DNA of 64,000 nucleotides from Gnetum montanum. Taxonomy: Eukaryota > Streptophyta > Gnetopsida > Gnetales > Gnetaceae. A program made the translations under genes and the position numbers. The notes beneath the pieces are model-generated. The model was not told where the DNA came from. It made no database searches and saw only the letters and a program-made list of their open reading frames with translations. Below, piece by piece: positions 46,459-59,116 of this stretch. The stretch spans positions 263,153 to 327,152 of the forward strand of contig MNCI01000273.1 in the NCBI GenBank assembly GCA_015680685.1, given 5' to 3'. Numbering within the stretch: position 1 is the first letter of the stretch; the number at the start of each line of letters is the position of its first letter.

Positions 46459-48600
46459 TACCCCCATGACTGAATGAAAACTCGTCCTCGAGTTCCTTAC
46501 AAAATATTAGGAAGGTATGGGATTATTGAGGGGAATGGAACTAATGGGATGACATGTGAATGGATCATCATTACAAGACTTAACAACTAGTGTTCATAAC
46601 AATAAGGGTGAACACCTTATTACATTGACATCAGGCCTCATTTGGTAGCTGAGTGAAAAGAGAAGAGAGAAAAGGAGAGAAGAAGAGAAAAGAAGTCTTG
46701 TTACTGCCAACGCCAAGATTGTGTCTTTCGTTGTCCATCCATAAGCGTGTCATCGATCTTGCTCCTTGCATAGCTGCTTCCAGCATGGCTCCATTCCAAG
46801 TTTTTTCTCCAGATCCAATCCGTTGTTTTATGATCGTCATCTACACACACAACACAATCATATATTAGCAAGGGTAAATGAATCATCATGTAAGTAATAC
46901 CTTGCTTTGATGTAGGTCCATTGGCTAGGTTTTGATATGGCTAATACGAATTTGGGGATATATTAATGATGACTACTGAAGGTGTAGGGGTTAGGAAGAA
47001 AATCAAAAAATTTAGGGCTAGGAGAAAATCGAAAAAATCGGGCCCCGTACCCCCATGACTAATCACGAACCTCTAGTAGCATTAGAATAGAGAAAGGAAA
47101 GGAGTAAAAAAGATAGATAAAAAGGGACAACTATGGTATTGATGAAATAGATGTCAGGATGGAAATGAACAGAATAAAATTAATTGCAAAATGTTAAGGG
47201 AAAGAATTTAACTAATGCTCTAAATAGGAATGTCAGTGGGTCCTTCCCAAAGTAGGCTCATGCCCTTAATGCCCTGACAAACCCACATTCAAAGGGTCTA
47301 TAGGCTCCGAGAATGTCATTTGGAACAAGAGTTAAAGTCTTAACCATAGGAATTTACCAAAAAGAAAACAATGCATCAACCAAAATATACACTAATGATA
47401 CAACCAACAATGAGGTGAACAATGGAGGGAAGGATAGAGAGAAGAGAATGGAATGCAATCCTAAGAACAAGGTGGTGTACAGCCCCTTGTGTGCTTCATG
47501 ATTAATGTGACCTCACAAATCTCATTCCAACTCCAGCCTGAAACCAACCACATCCAGTGACTTCACATCAATACATTTGGCAAAACCATCCTCTTGAATA
47601 ACAAGAATGCATCTCTAAAGAGCCACCACCATTCTGACGAAACAAAGGAGAGAATGGGAAGCAAGAAGGGCCTTAGTTAGAGAGAACACTTTTGGTTCCA
47701 TAACCAGTGCTTATAGCCCAAGTTTATTCTATCTAAGGGGTTTGCTTTGAATTCCCACTTTTTTTTCACTTTTATTTTTATGTTTTGTGTTTTTATGCAT
47801 GAGAACCACACCATGCAAAGACTTTTTATTTTTATTGTCTTAGCTTCCTATAATTAGGTAACATCGAAATGACAAGAAAACCTAAGAAGAAAACATCCAA
47901 GCACCCAAGAGAACGGCCAACAGAAAAGCATCAAGTTCCCTTGAAGTCACACCCGTTTCAATCCTTGAGTCCTTCCTTAGTTTGAAAAATGCCCAGTCAC
48001 CAGATTCATTTAAGTTCTTATTTGAAGGGGACTGTACATTTCCAAGCCGAGAGAGACCATAGAAACTTGGTGGATGGATAGATGAAGTGGTTTCATTGCC
48101 TGCCATATCAAAAGAAGCATACCTTAGTATCAACATTGTGACTTAAGGTAAAAACCAAACATTAGCAATCAACATGAAAATAGTTCATACCATCATGCAG
48201 AACACTTATTGGGTGACAAACTTTTATGGTGGATCACACACATATGCACACATAAAAAATGGAAAAGTATAATAATGTTGTAAAACAAAAACAAGAAAAG
48301 TTAAAGAAATTTGTAAAACAAAAATATGTAAAAAAAAAATTTGTAAAACAAAAATGTGTAAAACAAAAAACATTGTAAAACAAAAAATTAGAAGAACTGA
48401 GGGCCCCATATGGTTAGCATAGGTGGCCATCTCCCACATGACTGAGTGGAAAGGGAGAGATCTGAAATAATGAGCGCCTATTTGAATTTCTAAGAAGTGC
48501 CCAACTTCTCCCAATTGATGATCTTAGATTAAGGAGTGGAAGTTGGCAACGCTCATATTCCAATGTATATATGCTTTCATTATGGGCACGGGTTTCCTCA
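46459..48600 (-). other. Post-protease segment of D with exon-like pieces
   Basis: After ~100 bp shared with F (46460-46560), several minus-strand pieces look exon-like. They include 48099-47882 after an acceptor TATGGCAG (SFYGLSRLGNVQSPSNK, SGDWAFFKLRKDSRIETG), 47614-47522 after CTCTTTAG (CILVIQEDGFAKCIDVKSL, then stop), and 46840-46631 after TGTGTGTGTAG (MLEAAMQGARSMTRLWMDN). I recognise none of them. The part 47215-47330 is related to the post-gag DNA of B. Either host exons were captured or this is a family-specific frame. Confidence 0.4.
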
Positions 48601-48619
48601 ATTCATTCCATGCATATTT

Positions 48620-49384
48620 GTTGCTCCTTTAAGTAGTTGTCAACCATGGGGTTTCTACTACTAGTTGTGTGGTTGCTACATATAAGCATCTTTTTTTCAA
48701 AGTTTCAAGGGCACACCTGGTGCATAGAGGCATTTCCTCTATGTCGTCACTCGATGAATCATTGTATGTGATGCATGGAACTTTCCTCTTCTCGATCTTT
48801 TCATAAATGTTTATCTTAGAAATTTCCAATGAAATATCGCAGATCCTAAGGCATGCATCTATTGTACTAAGCTATGCCCTTCCCATTATAATTGGGAAGT
48901 CCCCTTCATTGTTATTGACTTCAATCACCAGGAAATCAGCTGGGTAAGACAAACCACACATAGTGGTAATGACGTCCTCCACCAATCAAAAGGGAATGGT
49001 GATGGACTAGTTTGCCATCTCTAGTTGAACGTTGCTCTTCTTAAGTTGGGGAAGGTTCCAGGCATGATACATCTTTTGTGAAATTAAGTTGACTCTAGAA
49101 CCTGAGTCAAGAAGATCCCTATGTGGTTCATTTCCAGAGATTTGTAAATAGATTAAGGGATTTCCAGGGTCAGTTAGTTTCCTGGGAAGGTGGACTACAT
49201 TGATCCAGTCGGTTACGGTATGCGTTAATGTAACCGTATGCATTAAGCTTTGTTGGACAGAAGTCCGAAGCGTTAGATGGTAGGGGAGTGTACCTACACT
49301 CAACCATTTTTTGTTATGAGAGTTTATTTGGGATTTGGGTTCTGAAGAAAGGTTTTCTCTTTTTACAGTTTTCAGAACTAGCAA
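48620..49384 (-). pseudogene. pro: Aspartic protease of D
   Basis: The minus strand reads GNPLIYLQISGNEPHRDLLDSGSRVNLI, with the catalytic L-D-S-G-S, then after a stop LSYPADFLVIEV and FPIIIGKA, the second conserved element. It ends with IDACLRICD and a hydrophilic tail to about 48630. Reverse transcriptase, which should follow in gypsy elements, does not. Confidence 0.75.
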
Positions 49385-49699
49385 CAGGTTAAATATTTAC
49401 AGCTCTCATAGTGCGACGTTGCTACAGTTGAGGAGGAAGTTCCCCTTGCATTGTTGGAGTAGGAGGTGTTATGGGAACTACTTGTGGAAGAGGTGCAGAT
49501 GGATTTGGAGGATGGCATGGGTATGGAGTATCTCCTGGAGGAGAAGGAGTCCTTCTGAAGTACTCCCAAACTTGGTAGTGATGGTGAGGAGTTATGTGAC
49601 TCATAAAGTCACTTGAAGAAATTGACTGCTACACATAATATCCATAAGGGTTAGGCTGTCAGTAAGGGTACTGGTGTTTCGACGATGGCATCCCCCATG

Positions 49700-51800
49700 A
49701 CTATGGGTATTTCCACTGTTGATGTTGTTCGATGGATTATGGTGGAGTTCCACTTGGATAATATGTTAATGGTTGGTGGAACTACCTTGGGTTACCTTGG
49801 GGATAAGTTAACCTACGGGGTGTTTGCCATTGATTAAGTCTTCGATTAAGTGCATACACCCTAGACTCCTGTAGATGTGAGATGATTGGGCAACATACCT
49901 TAGGATGGTCATAGTGGTAGCTCTCACATCCACCATCATCGTCTATATTTGAATCCATAACCACATCAGAGTTAGTGATTTTCCCCTTACTCTTGTTATG
50001 TGCAGGGCTTGAATTTTTCCACTTTGTCTTACCTTTGTAACTATTTTGTTCTACCTTAGAATCTTCTACAATTTTTAAGACAGTTTCAATTTTAGAGTCT
50101 AAGTAACTCCATACGTCGTCTACCTTAGCCTTTATTTCTGTTGTGAGCTTTTGAATCGACAAGGTTTTCCTGTTCACCAACTCTTTGATTGGTAACTCAT
50201 CCTCTTCATCACAAAATTTTACTCCCTTCTTTCAAAGAGAGGGATCATGGTTGTATTTTTCAGCACTTTCCCTTTTTCGTAGCTCACCTTCTTCTTTTGC
50301 TACTTGTTCCAACAAGCTATGTACTTCATGGGTTCTAAGTTGTGAGAGTCTCCCTTGGGCATAAGTCCCAAGGGTTCTTCTAGTTTCATGCCTTAGCCCA
50401 TCCACGACATGGTGAAGTTCATCCTTCTGAGCGTACTCATGCCCTAGGAAACAATGTAATAATGTGTAGTAGCAGGCCATGGTAGCATCCAAGGGTTGAT
50501 AAGTACCTTGCTTCCAGTCTTGGATCTGCTTACGCAAATTAGACACTCTGGAGTACGTTTGATACTTATTGTTGAAGAGTTATAACATCGTACTTCACCT
50601 CCTAATGGTTTTTGCTTCCAAGGACCGGTACCAACTCTCTGCTTCCTTAATGAGTGTCCTTGGGAATAACTTAAGTTTTTTCCACTCATTTTCTATATTC
50701 TGTAAGGCATAGGCATCATGGAATGCCTGTAAATGATTTTTCAGATCTACGTTATATCCTCCTTCAAATCATGGGATATTTTTCATGTCTAAAAATTTGA
50801 TCTGACTATCTTTTAAATGCCTTGTGGGAATCATAACTGCCTCCGTTATGTCAAGCATACTTCGGGTTATGAGTAGGGGCTCATCATGATCATATTTTGC
50901 ATGATGTCTATTATGTCTGCATTGTTTCCTACTCTCCCTACGTCCTTGCCCTTATCCTCTCTCTCGACTTTCCCATCGAGGTCTCTCATTTTCTCTACCT
51001 TTATCCTCTCCATTATGTTCATGATGGCTGCACCCAGATATGGAAGGAGATGGTGAGTGATGTGAAGAAGGGAAAGAAGAAGGGGAACCATCACCATAAC
51101 TATGTTTCTTACCTTCTCTTCGGCTGCTATGGCCCTGATCGTGGTGACGATCCAAGTGCTCATCCTTAGCATGAGTGGTTGTTCCCTTTGTGAATAGTTG
51201 GTGTTCACGAGCATCAGAACCAGGGTTATTTATCATTGATCATAGGTTTTGATACCCTACCTCCTTGCCATCATTAGGAGGGGGAACATCATTTGCTAAA
51301 GAACCCGTTATAAGGGGTTCCTCATCTCCTATTTCGCTAAGGACGTGCAGACCCTTGCCCTTCAATAGTGTATGTTGACTCTCTTGCCTATCATCCTTCA
51401 TACATTATGCTTCTGTGGGATGATAATCCCTCATATCAAAGTCTTCCACAACATATTCAACATATAATTCAATCATGCCTATCTATGCCAAGGCATGGAA
51501 AAGCATGTTAGAGACTGATTGATCTAGGGGTAAGACGATGTTACCTTACAAATCTTTCCATCGCAGTTGTTCATCTTGATGGAGGATAAAGGTAAAGTTT
51601 GGAATATACTCATCAGGATGAGTATAAACTATCTTTTATTGTTTAGGACTTGGCTGATTTCGACTATGTGTTTTATGTTGCCGACTGTCTCATGTATGGT
51701 CCTTAGGTGGTGAGTTGCTCTTATGAGAAGAAGATATTGTTATCGGTGTGCTAATTTTACCATTATAAAATTTTTTATCTTGATTAACCCGAAGGTTCAT
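49700..51800 (-). pseudogene. gag: gag of element D
   Basis: The minus strand contains a His/Ser-rich N-terminal region (SSHHSPSPSISGCSHHEHNG), then MLDITEAVMIPTRHLKD, FEGGYNVDLKNHLQAFHDA, KLFPRTLIKEAESWYRSL, NLRKQIQDWKQGTYQPLDA and LHHVVDGLRHETRRTLGTYA. It ends with a charged tail (KGKTKWKNSSPAHNKSKGK). Several stops are present. It is closely related to gag of E and more distantly to B. Capsid of virus-like particles. Confidence 0.85.
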
Positions 51801-51861
51801 TTAGGTTCCCAATGATGTGAGTGATATTCTTTATGTTCTATTTGGTGCATAAACACTTAGT

Positions 51862-51879
51862 CCCTCGCAACAGCACCAA
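51862..51879 (-). other. Primer binding site of D
   Basis: The minus strand reads TTGGTGCTGTTGCGAGGG directly after the 5' LTR. It resembles the tRNA-Asp-complementary TGGCGCCGTTGCC of Athila/Tat-type elements. Confidence 0.6.
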
Positions 51880-52938
51880 TGATGAGTGGCGAGGTACCCC
51901 TACACTCAACCATATGAAACAAGTGTAGCACATGTGATCCTGTCGAACTCCGTAGACTAAGTGCCTACACGCCCCATGGAACACTTGGGGTTAATCATTT
52001 GTTGTCTTCCTAGACTTACTTGTAGTTGTCACGGTGTATGGTTAAGTAAGTCCAAGGCATATGATTTTTATATCTTTTTATGTTTTTCTCCTATGCTATT
52101 GAGGTGAAGGGTTGAGAAACTAACTAACTCTAACTAATGACTAAGTCTAAATTACCTAGCGTCAGCATCTATTCCCACTTACTCTACACACCCTAAACTG
52201 ATGCAACCGTGGCTACCAAGCACTAATCGTCATTGGGATCACCACACGTAATGCACGTGCTTGAAGTGGTTATACTGAGGCACTTAACTAGGAGGAAAGG
52301 ATTGAGAGAATCTAATCTAGCCTAAGTGCGATGAGTAGCCGATTGCTTGACTAACCATACACATCCCTGTTCATGACTACCACTGGGATTACCAAGTGCA
52401 GATCCTAAATACGCCACTGGGTTACCAAGTAGTCATACTAGATGCTTGTAATCAAGTTGTACTCATACCGCGTTGCGATGAGCAATCGATTCCTTGACTA
52501 ACCGTACACATCCTTAGATGCTCATAATCAAGTCATACTCATACCGCATTCTAGGAGTTTAAGGGTGAGAGAGAAAACAATAAATAAAATCCTATTCCAT
52601 GCACTGCAAGCTTTATCCAAGAAGCTCATCTTTGTTTCTGTACATAACTTGTGTTCAGGTACAATGTTGCTCGAATAAAGATCCGTTCACTTTAGGACTT
52701 CTACTACGAGCACATGGAAAATATTCTATCTCTAGAGTGATCAAACTACCAGAGTTTTCCTACTTCTAACTCAAGATGGAAAATAAGAGGATTTCCGCCT
52801 CTTATTTATAGATATGACAACGGACTACAATATCCCATATGCAATATTGTAGGGGAAGACGCAATATCGTGTACATGATATCATATGGGATGTGATATCG
52901 CAACGGGTGCAATATCGCATATGACTCGGGTCTCATCA
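51880..52938 (-). repeat. 5' LTR of D
   Basis: It matches 45396-46458 throughout. U3 on the right (52830-52930) again holds ATATCG-type words. ATATT follows at 52939. Confidence 0.88.
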
Positions 52939-52943
52939 ATATT

Positions 52944-54759
52944 TTACTTACATTTGATAGCCTCTGGGATCATAACCAAAGATAAAAATAGTTCGAATAT
53001 TCCAATTGATATCGACATCACATAGCCCATGTAACATACTCAAACTATGTTTTCTGTGTGTGTTGTTTGAGTCTTAGATGTTTTTGTATTTTTATATTAT
53101 TCGACATGTCCAAGAAGCAGGAGAAGGCAATTGGAAGTACATCCTATTTGTGAAACATTCAAGAAAAGGTTTATTTTTTTACAAAGCTCTCTATCAAGAC
53201 ATCTTCGGGCTATTCAAGATGGCTCTACATAGGCCAAGATGTCTCATGTAGAAGTGATGAGCCAGGAAAAATTTGGTGTTGGATTACCTCAACATTTTTT
53301 TTGTCATGGAGAAGCCACCTTGCCTATGACTGACCCATCATGAGTTATATTAGTGGAGGAATGATCCAAAGTCAAAAAGATCATTAGGACATAAAATAAT
53401 TAAATTTTGATTCAATTGAAAACACCACTTATGGTTGTCACCCATAAGTAAAATCAACAATACTTCACCTTAACTTCTAACATTAAGTTCAAAGATGCAA
53501 TAAGCTAATTAAACCAAATTGAAATTATATTAATTTATCAAAATCATATTAGTTTACAAAGGAGATGTCACCTTATTCATGACCTTGCTCTATTGTCTCC
53601 ACAATGCAACAACTTCACAATCTTAAAACATTATTGATTGTTAATTGACACAAAGCCTCAACACTCTTCTTAATAATTGAGTACATAAAATCTAATTTGG
53701 TGTGGGTTCTTTCTTGAGTATCCATCCCCCTCATTACGTTTTGAGATTCTTATTTATATTAGGGATGATGTACAAACATAATCATTTGGATAATTAATCG
53801 ATATCGAGGATGTCAATATCAATCAATGAAATCTCGATAGAAGTGTATCATTGATCCTATTATCACGATAGTCGATGCTAATTTCCTCCTTCTATATAAA
53901 TCGATATCTCAATTTCTTCTCAATTCTTCTCCTACCGAAATTCAAGGTATTGATCTATATCACATCCATTATAGGAATCAATATAACCACCATCAATCCT
54001 CATTGTACTCACAATTCCCTATGACATAAAAGCTATAAAGAGAAATCAATTCTTATTGATATATCCTATTGGAATCGATTATCTTTAGTATATATATAAG
54101 TACTAAACATAAAAATGCTACTCTAGAATGATAAAAACTGAATAATTTCAGGGTTCATCATAGTCCTCAACTAGCTTGTGGCTAGTGCTTGGTCACAAAG
54201 GTGAGAGACATATATCTATTAAAGAAACAATGATATAAAAAAAGCTATTGCAAGAAATAGAAAGTCATTATCATCTATGTAAAATGACATCAAGCTCTCA
54301 AAATGCTAATATATTGCTAAATATATATTAAAATAGGCATCAATTCTTGCACAAAAATATAAGTGATATACTTGTCCATGAACAACAAAAATAAAACTAC
54401 CCACTATCCACTATCCACAATATACAACATTTACATAATGTTAAAAACATCAACAAACAAAATAGCCTGATAACCCTATAACTATATGCAATTATAGCCT
54501 GATAGCCTAGTCTACACTTTACTTATTCATGCTATTTTTTTTCCTTAATTTAAATTCAAATTTCAATATAGCTGAAACTTTACTTTTGTTTTGCATTATT
54601 TTTACTTTTAAAGCCTTTTCTTTTCTTTTCTCTTTTCTTAAAAGAAAAAAAAACATCATAAAAACTTTAAAACTAAAAAAACCATAAAAATTTTAAAAAC
54701 ATAAAATAAACAAAAAAATGTTTTTTCTTTTAATATGACCTACCATGGTCTTAAATTGG
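52944..54759. other. Unassigned DNA with a promoter-like cluster
   Basis: No gene is recognised. At 53795-53910 the words CGATATCGA, CAATATCAATC and ATCGATATC surround TATATAAAT (about 53893), the same design as the U3 of the LTR superfamily, but no LTR ends were found. Just before H, 54730-54759 resembles the TAAACTRG arrays of Tat elements. Confidence 0.35.
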
Positions 54760-55677
54760 TGATGAGCAGTGGAGTAATCCAACATCCAACCGTATGAGAT
54801 GTGAGTGTTCACATGTATCCTGGTCAAATTCCATGGACATGGCAATGTGATTATGCTAGTAATTGGTTTAAGATTGTGATTGTTGTCTTCCCACATGAGT
54901 TGGTAAAATCAATGTGTATGGTTTAACTCACAATGAGGTGTATGGTATGTTGATGTTGTAGGACCATTCTCATAGTATTCATTGTAAAGAGTAAAAATAA
55001 TTATAAGTCTAAGTTTAACTAAAGAAATAAAGAAATCCAATCTAGCCTATGATGATGAGCATTTGGTCATGACCTTCCATTCACATCTTGGACTTCATGC
55101 AACTACTACTGGGATTACCAAGTCCTTCGCTATTGGGTGTACCATGTGATAGTACTACTGGGTTACTAAGGAATTATTCTTAAGTGTTCCAGATTAGTCA
55201 TACTCATTCCGCTTACCAATCAAAACAATAAAGTGCATAGAAAATAAATGAGTAACTAGAGAAATGGTAATTATTATACTAAGTCAAAACAATAAATATT
55301 AGTCTAAGTAAATAGTAAAGAAGTCTAAGTGATACTGCAATGATGCAAAGTATTTCAATCTTTATCTCCAATCATGAAACGTGTCCAAGGATATTCTACT
55401 TGAATAAATATTACATGCAATCAATTAACATCACAATTTGGGCATGCACTACTAAGTGTTAAGTATTAGAATCAAGAAAAAAAACTAACAAAGTTTTGTT
55501 AAGGTTGGAATGAAATTGTTGTTTGGACCATGTGCCTAAGTGTCCTATTTATAGGCTTGCATGTGTCCACATTATCGAATATCCAACATCAGAGCTTGTG
55601 CCCTAATATTGGGGATCTAATATCATAGCTCCAATATGGGATGCTTAATATCATAGTTGATCAAAATATGATTATTG
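54760..55677 (-). repeat. 3' LTR of H
   Basis: The plus-strand text begins TGATGAGCAGTGG (compare D: TGATGAGTGGTGAGG) and ends ATTATTG before TACCCAC. It contains the U5/R words 'tgtatggttt' and 'actgggattaccaag', and in U3 the words AATATC and ATATCA at 55565-55665. Confidence 0.75.
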
Positions 55678-55889
55678 TACCCACACAACTAACTAAAAAC
55701 TCATGCTTGAGTTAAAAAAAATGAGGATGGAGTTTCTTATAAAATTGGAAGGTTTATTTACATTACATTATCTATTATGTACATGACTCTTAAATTCCAT
55801 AGTGGTGTTTAGAAAAATGACACAAGACATGACATGACAACTTTAACAAAAAACAAAGTTTGGTGAAGCTTGTAGCCTTATGTAGTTCT

Positions 55890-57500
55890 TGGTGGTAGTG
55901 GCTCTTCCATTGGTTTCTTCCCCTTGTCATCAAGCTTCAAAAATCCATATTGGTTCAGGAGTGCCTAAAGCTTCTCCTCTTCTATTCTTGGATCATGCAC
56001 CAACCATGCTTGTTGTGCAATGTGTGATGGAGCATGTACATCCCATGGGCTTGGAAGCTAAAAAAACATCTAATTCACCTTGACATATCAGGTTGTAAAC
56101 TACCTTCTATCTTGTTTGAATGCTTTTGCCTTTTCATGTAATTTATGATAGTCAATCAATCTTCGTACTATGTTTGTTGCTACATCTTTTTTCCCTTGGC
56201 ATCTAGCCTTTACTATGTTAAGTTTAGATTTTTCCACTCAAATTTTCTGTAAAGCATCTTTATGATCCACAAAGTCTTTCTTTTATAACGTGTATGTGGC
56301 TAGTACTTATTGTTCTAGATTATTTTTGGGCCTAACTGCTATTAACATGGCTAGGTTAGCATAACAAAGGTTAGCTAACCCCATGTACTCTTTTAGGTCC
56401 TTGATCTGCAGGTCTTTGCTTTTCACCTCCACTTGGTAGAAATGGGTGTAACTATCCAGGATGGGTTACTAATCAGGATTCTATGTTGATATGGAGCTGA
56501 TTCTAGCCTTTTTCATTTGGATTTCTTTTTCATTGATCTACTTGTATATGCCCACCAAATCATAGAAGTCTTCCTTGAGACTTTCATGTTTCTTTTCCTT
56601 ATTTTTCCATGCACTAATTTCAATAGTTGACTTTTGATGGATAGTGCATACCTTCCCATTGAGAGGGTTCAATTTTCTCATGCAAGGTGGCTCATGTCTT
56701 GGTTGATCCTCACCAGTTATTCCCTTAATTGGTGGATGCTCTCCTCTAGGATGCCCTTTTGCTTTTCCATAGTGATCAACCTCATATTATCAACATCAAG
56801 TTGTTTATTTTCCTCTTGGAGTGCGATAAGTGCCTTAACATGTGCATACATTTGTGCTTATACTACAAAGGCATTTCATACCACTTTCTCCTTCTCTATT
56901 ATCATTTGTTCATTTTTCTCAATCAAATGGTTCATCTGCTCTATCCTAAACTTCTCTATCTCATTAAGTGCAATGGATTATTTGCGATCTCTTCATTCAA
57001 CTCTCAGGGCTACAAGCTCTTCTTGTAATTTTAGAATTTCATTTTCTGCATGCTTTTCCCTTGTCTCTACTATGACTAGTTTTCCTTTTGTAGAAATGAG
57101 CTACGATTGTACTACAGTAACATCACTTGGAACATTAAAGAGTGTTATCGTGACTTGCCCAGTCTACAGTAGTCTATCAAGAACATCTTCATGATTAACA
57201 AAATTCATTAAGGTTTTGGATGACATTTGAGTATCTTTGGCTTCAATTATATTTACTAGTGGCACAATAGGTACACTGAAGAAATCCTTGATGTGATTAG
57301 TGATCACTTCTACTACTCCCACTACATCTTGGTGTTGCATTACCACCACCATGACTTTTGCTCTGGTCTTAAGGACCACTTGGAATAATGTAGCATTCCC
57401 AAAGATTTGTTTTGACCATTGGACCTCTCCTCCAGACTATAGTAAGATTTTTCCACTTGCTATATCTACTAAAAGTATGGGTTGGATGACACTTGTTATG
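55890..57500 (-). pseudogene. Second, non-pol frame of H with coiled coil
   Basis: The minus strand reads VMVVVMQHQDVVGVVEVITN, FFSVPIVPLVNIIEA and FVNHEDVLDRLL, then KLQEELVALRVE, EKFRIEQMNHLIEKNEQ and ALIALQEENKQLDVDNMRL. Each block has a counterpart in the same order in B at 20690-21390. The heptad pattern indicates a long coiled coil. The function is unknown. Stops are fewer than in B over 57379-57164. Confidence 0.55.
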
Positions 57501-57540
57501 ACTAAGAATTTCAGTTGCTAGAAAATCCAAAAATCCTTAG

Positions 57541-58866
57541 TGTAGCAATTCCCCAACCTTGAATCCCTAGGGCCTCCATAGGAAAAATGGAATTCTAGGC
57601 ACCCTGGTTAGTCTAGCAAATCAACCAAGGACTTATGAAATAAAAAACATAAAAATATAGATAGATCCAAATAATGCATAGAAAATAAATTAATATATAC
57701 AAAACCTAAAACTTAAAAATTTATTAAGAGAAAAAATAAAGAATAAGTTAGAGAAATGTGTATAGGAGGTTCCATAGTGGATAGCAAGGGGGGTTTACTT
57801 AGACGAGGTTTCAAGGTCTATTGAAGTCGATGTAGTCACTCTTGATGCTATCGAATCTCTCATGCTACAATCTCAGATTTGCAATGTTGGCCACTATTGG
57901 AAGGTGAGAAAGAGAGAAAATTTGGATGCCAGATTACTCTAAGCTTGGGTTTGGGAATCTCAAAAGTAAATTTTTGACATATAAAATCCATAAATGTTAA
58001 GGGTATAATTCTTCCACACTAGGGTTAAAGAGAATGCAAGTATGGGAACTTGCAAGAGCTCTTGAGTGCTCAAGAATGCCCAAGTATGAAATCATAGGAA
58101 ATTTTATACTATGTAAAGTACTGAACCTTGAAAAAATTCTAGAACCTGTAAATGATGTTGGAGGTTGGTTTTTATAGGTTCTAGTTCATGAATGGGGCTA
58201 AAAATGGCTATGATTTGGCTGCAAATTGGCTACCAGATTTAGGTGAGATGGGTGCTTAAATTTGAAGGGTTACTATACATAGTAAGTGCTTTTCCCCATG
58301 GCCATTCCATTTATGATAAATAGTAATCAGGGCACACCTTCCACATTGGAGATGAATCTTCCTTGTTGAGCTCTCCACCATGCTTGTTGAAGTGGCTAGT
58401 CAACGTTAAAGTGCATGAAGTAATGAATTTTTCTTTTTGTGGCTTCCACATTGGCAAATGCAATTTTAAATGCTAGGGGAAAACTTCCATGCTAATGGAG
58501 GAAGGTTTCCAAGCTATGCATGTAGTATTCATACTAAAGAAAGAAAGTTTCCAAAACTCCCACTCTTCCACACTAGGGGTAGGTGAAATTTACCTCCTAC
58601 ATGTGTTTTCAATGTAGAAAAGTGTATACCCCCATAAAACCGATAAAATTAACTTTTTTACCATTCCTAAAGGCATTTTTGATCCCCCTAAGCCCAAATA
58701 TAGACACTAGGTAACCCTTTTTACTTGGGGAATGAGGCTTTGACCACTTATGAGGCATTTTTAGCCCAAAATATTTACATTTACAATAAATTCTTCCCCA
58801 AGTTTCATGGGATGAAAGCTAAATGATGAAAATTGGTTATAAGATGCAAATTTTTGTGGTGTTTCA
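57541..58866 (-). repeat. 3' LTR of Tat element G
   Basis: On the minus strand it starts TGAAACACCAC at 58866 after the PPT complement (58867-58882, AAAGAGGGTCCAT). I place the left end at TGTAGC (57541), by analogy with the ...TTACA ends of A and N; the exact base is uncertain. It interrupts the second frame of H. Confidence 0.7.
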
Positions 58867-58994
58867 ATGGACCCTCTTTGTTGATGTCTAGAGGATTAAC
58901 CCAAGAGGAACCAGCAAAGAACAAAAAACACCACTGCATAGTATAACACTGCAATGCATATAGGCTACATGAGAATTAGGTTATCCAGGTCATC

Positions 58995-59085
58995 AAAGTT
59001 TCTAGTTTAAGGCTATGATGGACCATGGTACTAGTTTAAGGTCATGGAAAGCTATGGTGCTAGTTCAAGGTTGTAGCAAACCATT
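58995..59085 (-). repeat. TAAACTAG-type repeats of G
   Basis: On the minus strand CCTTGAACTAGCACCATA, CCTTAAACTAGTACCATG and CCTTAAACTAG form three units, each ~30 bp. They are the counterpart of the arrays in A and N. Confidence 0.75.
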
Positions 59086-59116
59086 AAAAATAGACTCACT
59101 TGTTGACGATTATTGC

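Larger units (their letters stand above)
45396..52938 (-). mobile_element. LTR retroelement D (antisense, no polymerase)
   Basis: Two LTRs (45396-46458, 1063 bp; 51880-52938, 1059 bp) and a perfect ATATT duplication define a 7.5-kb element on the minus strand. From right to left it has LTR, PBS, gag, protease, a 2-kb post-protease segment, PPT and LTR. No reverse transcriptase or integrase is present. It is related to B, E, F and H in LTRs and gag. Confidence 0.9.
54760..57540 (-). mobile_element. LTR retroelement H (antisense), cut by G
   Basis: A 3' LTR (54760-55677) is followed rightward by PPT complement TACCCACACAAC and the coiled-coil second frame also found in B. At 57541 it is interrupted by the LTR of G. 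The 5' part of H would lie beyond the window. It belongs to the B/D/E/F superfamily. Confidence 0.75.

Noticed and set aside
47200-47330. Minus-strand PFECGF resembling mitochondrial nad3 (YECGF)
   Set aside because: Only five residues match, there is a stop shortly after, and the DNA aligns instead with the post-gag region of element B.
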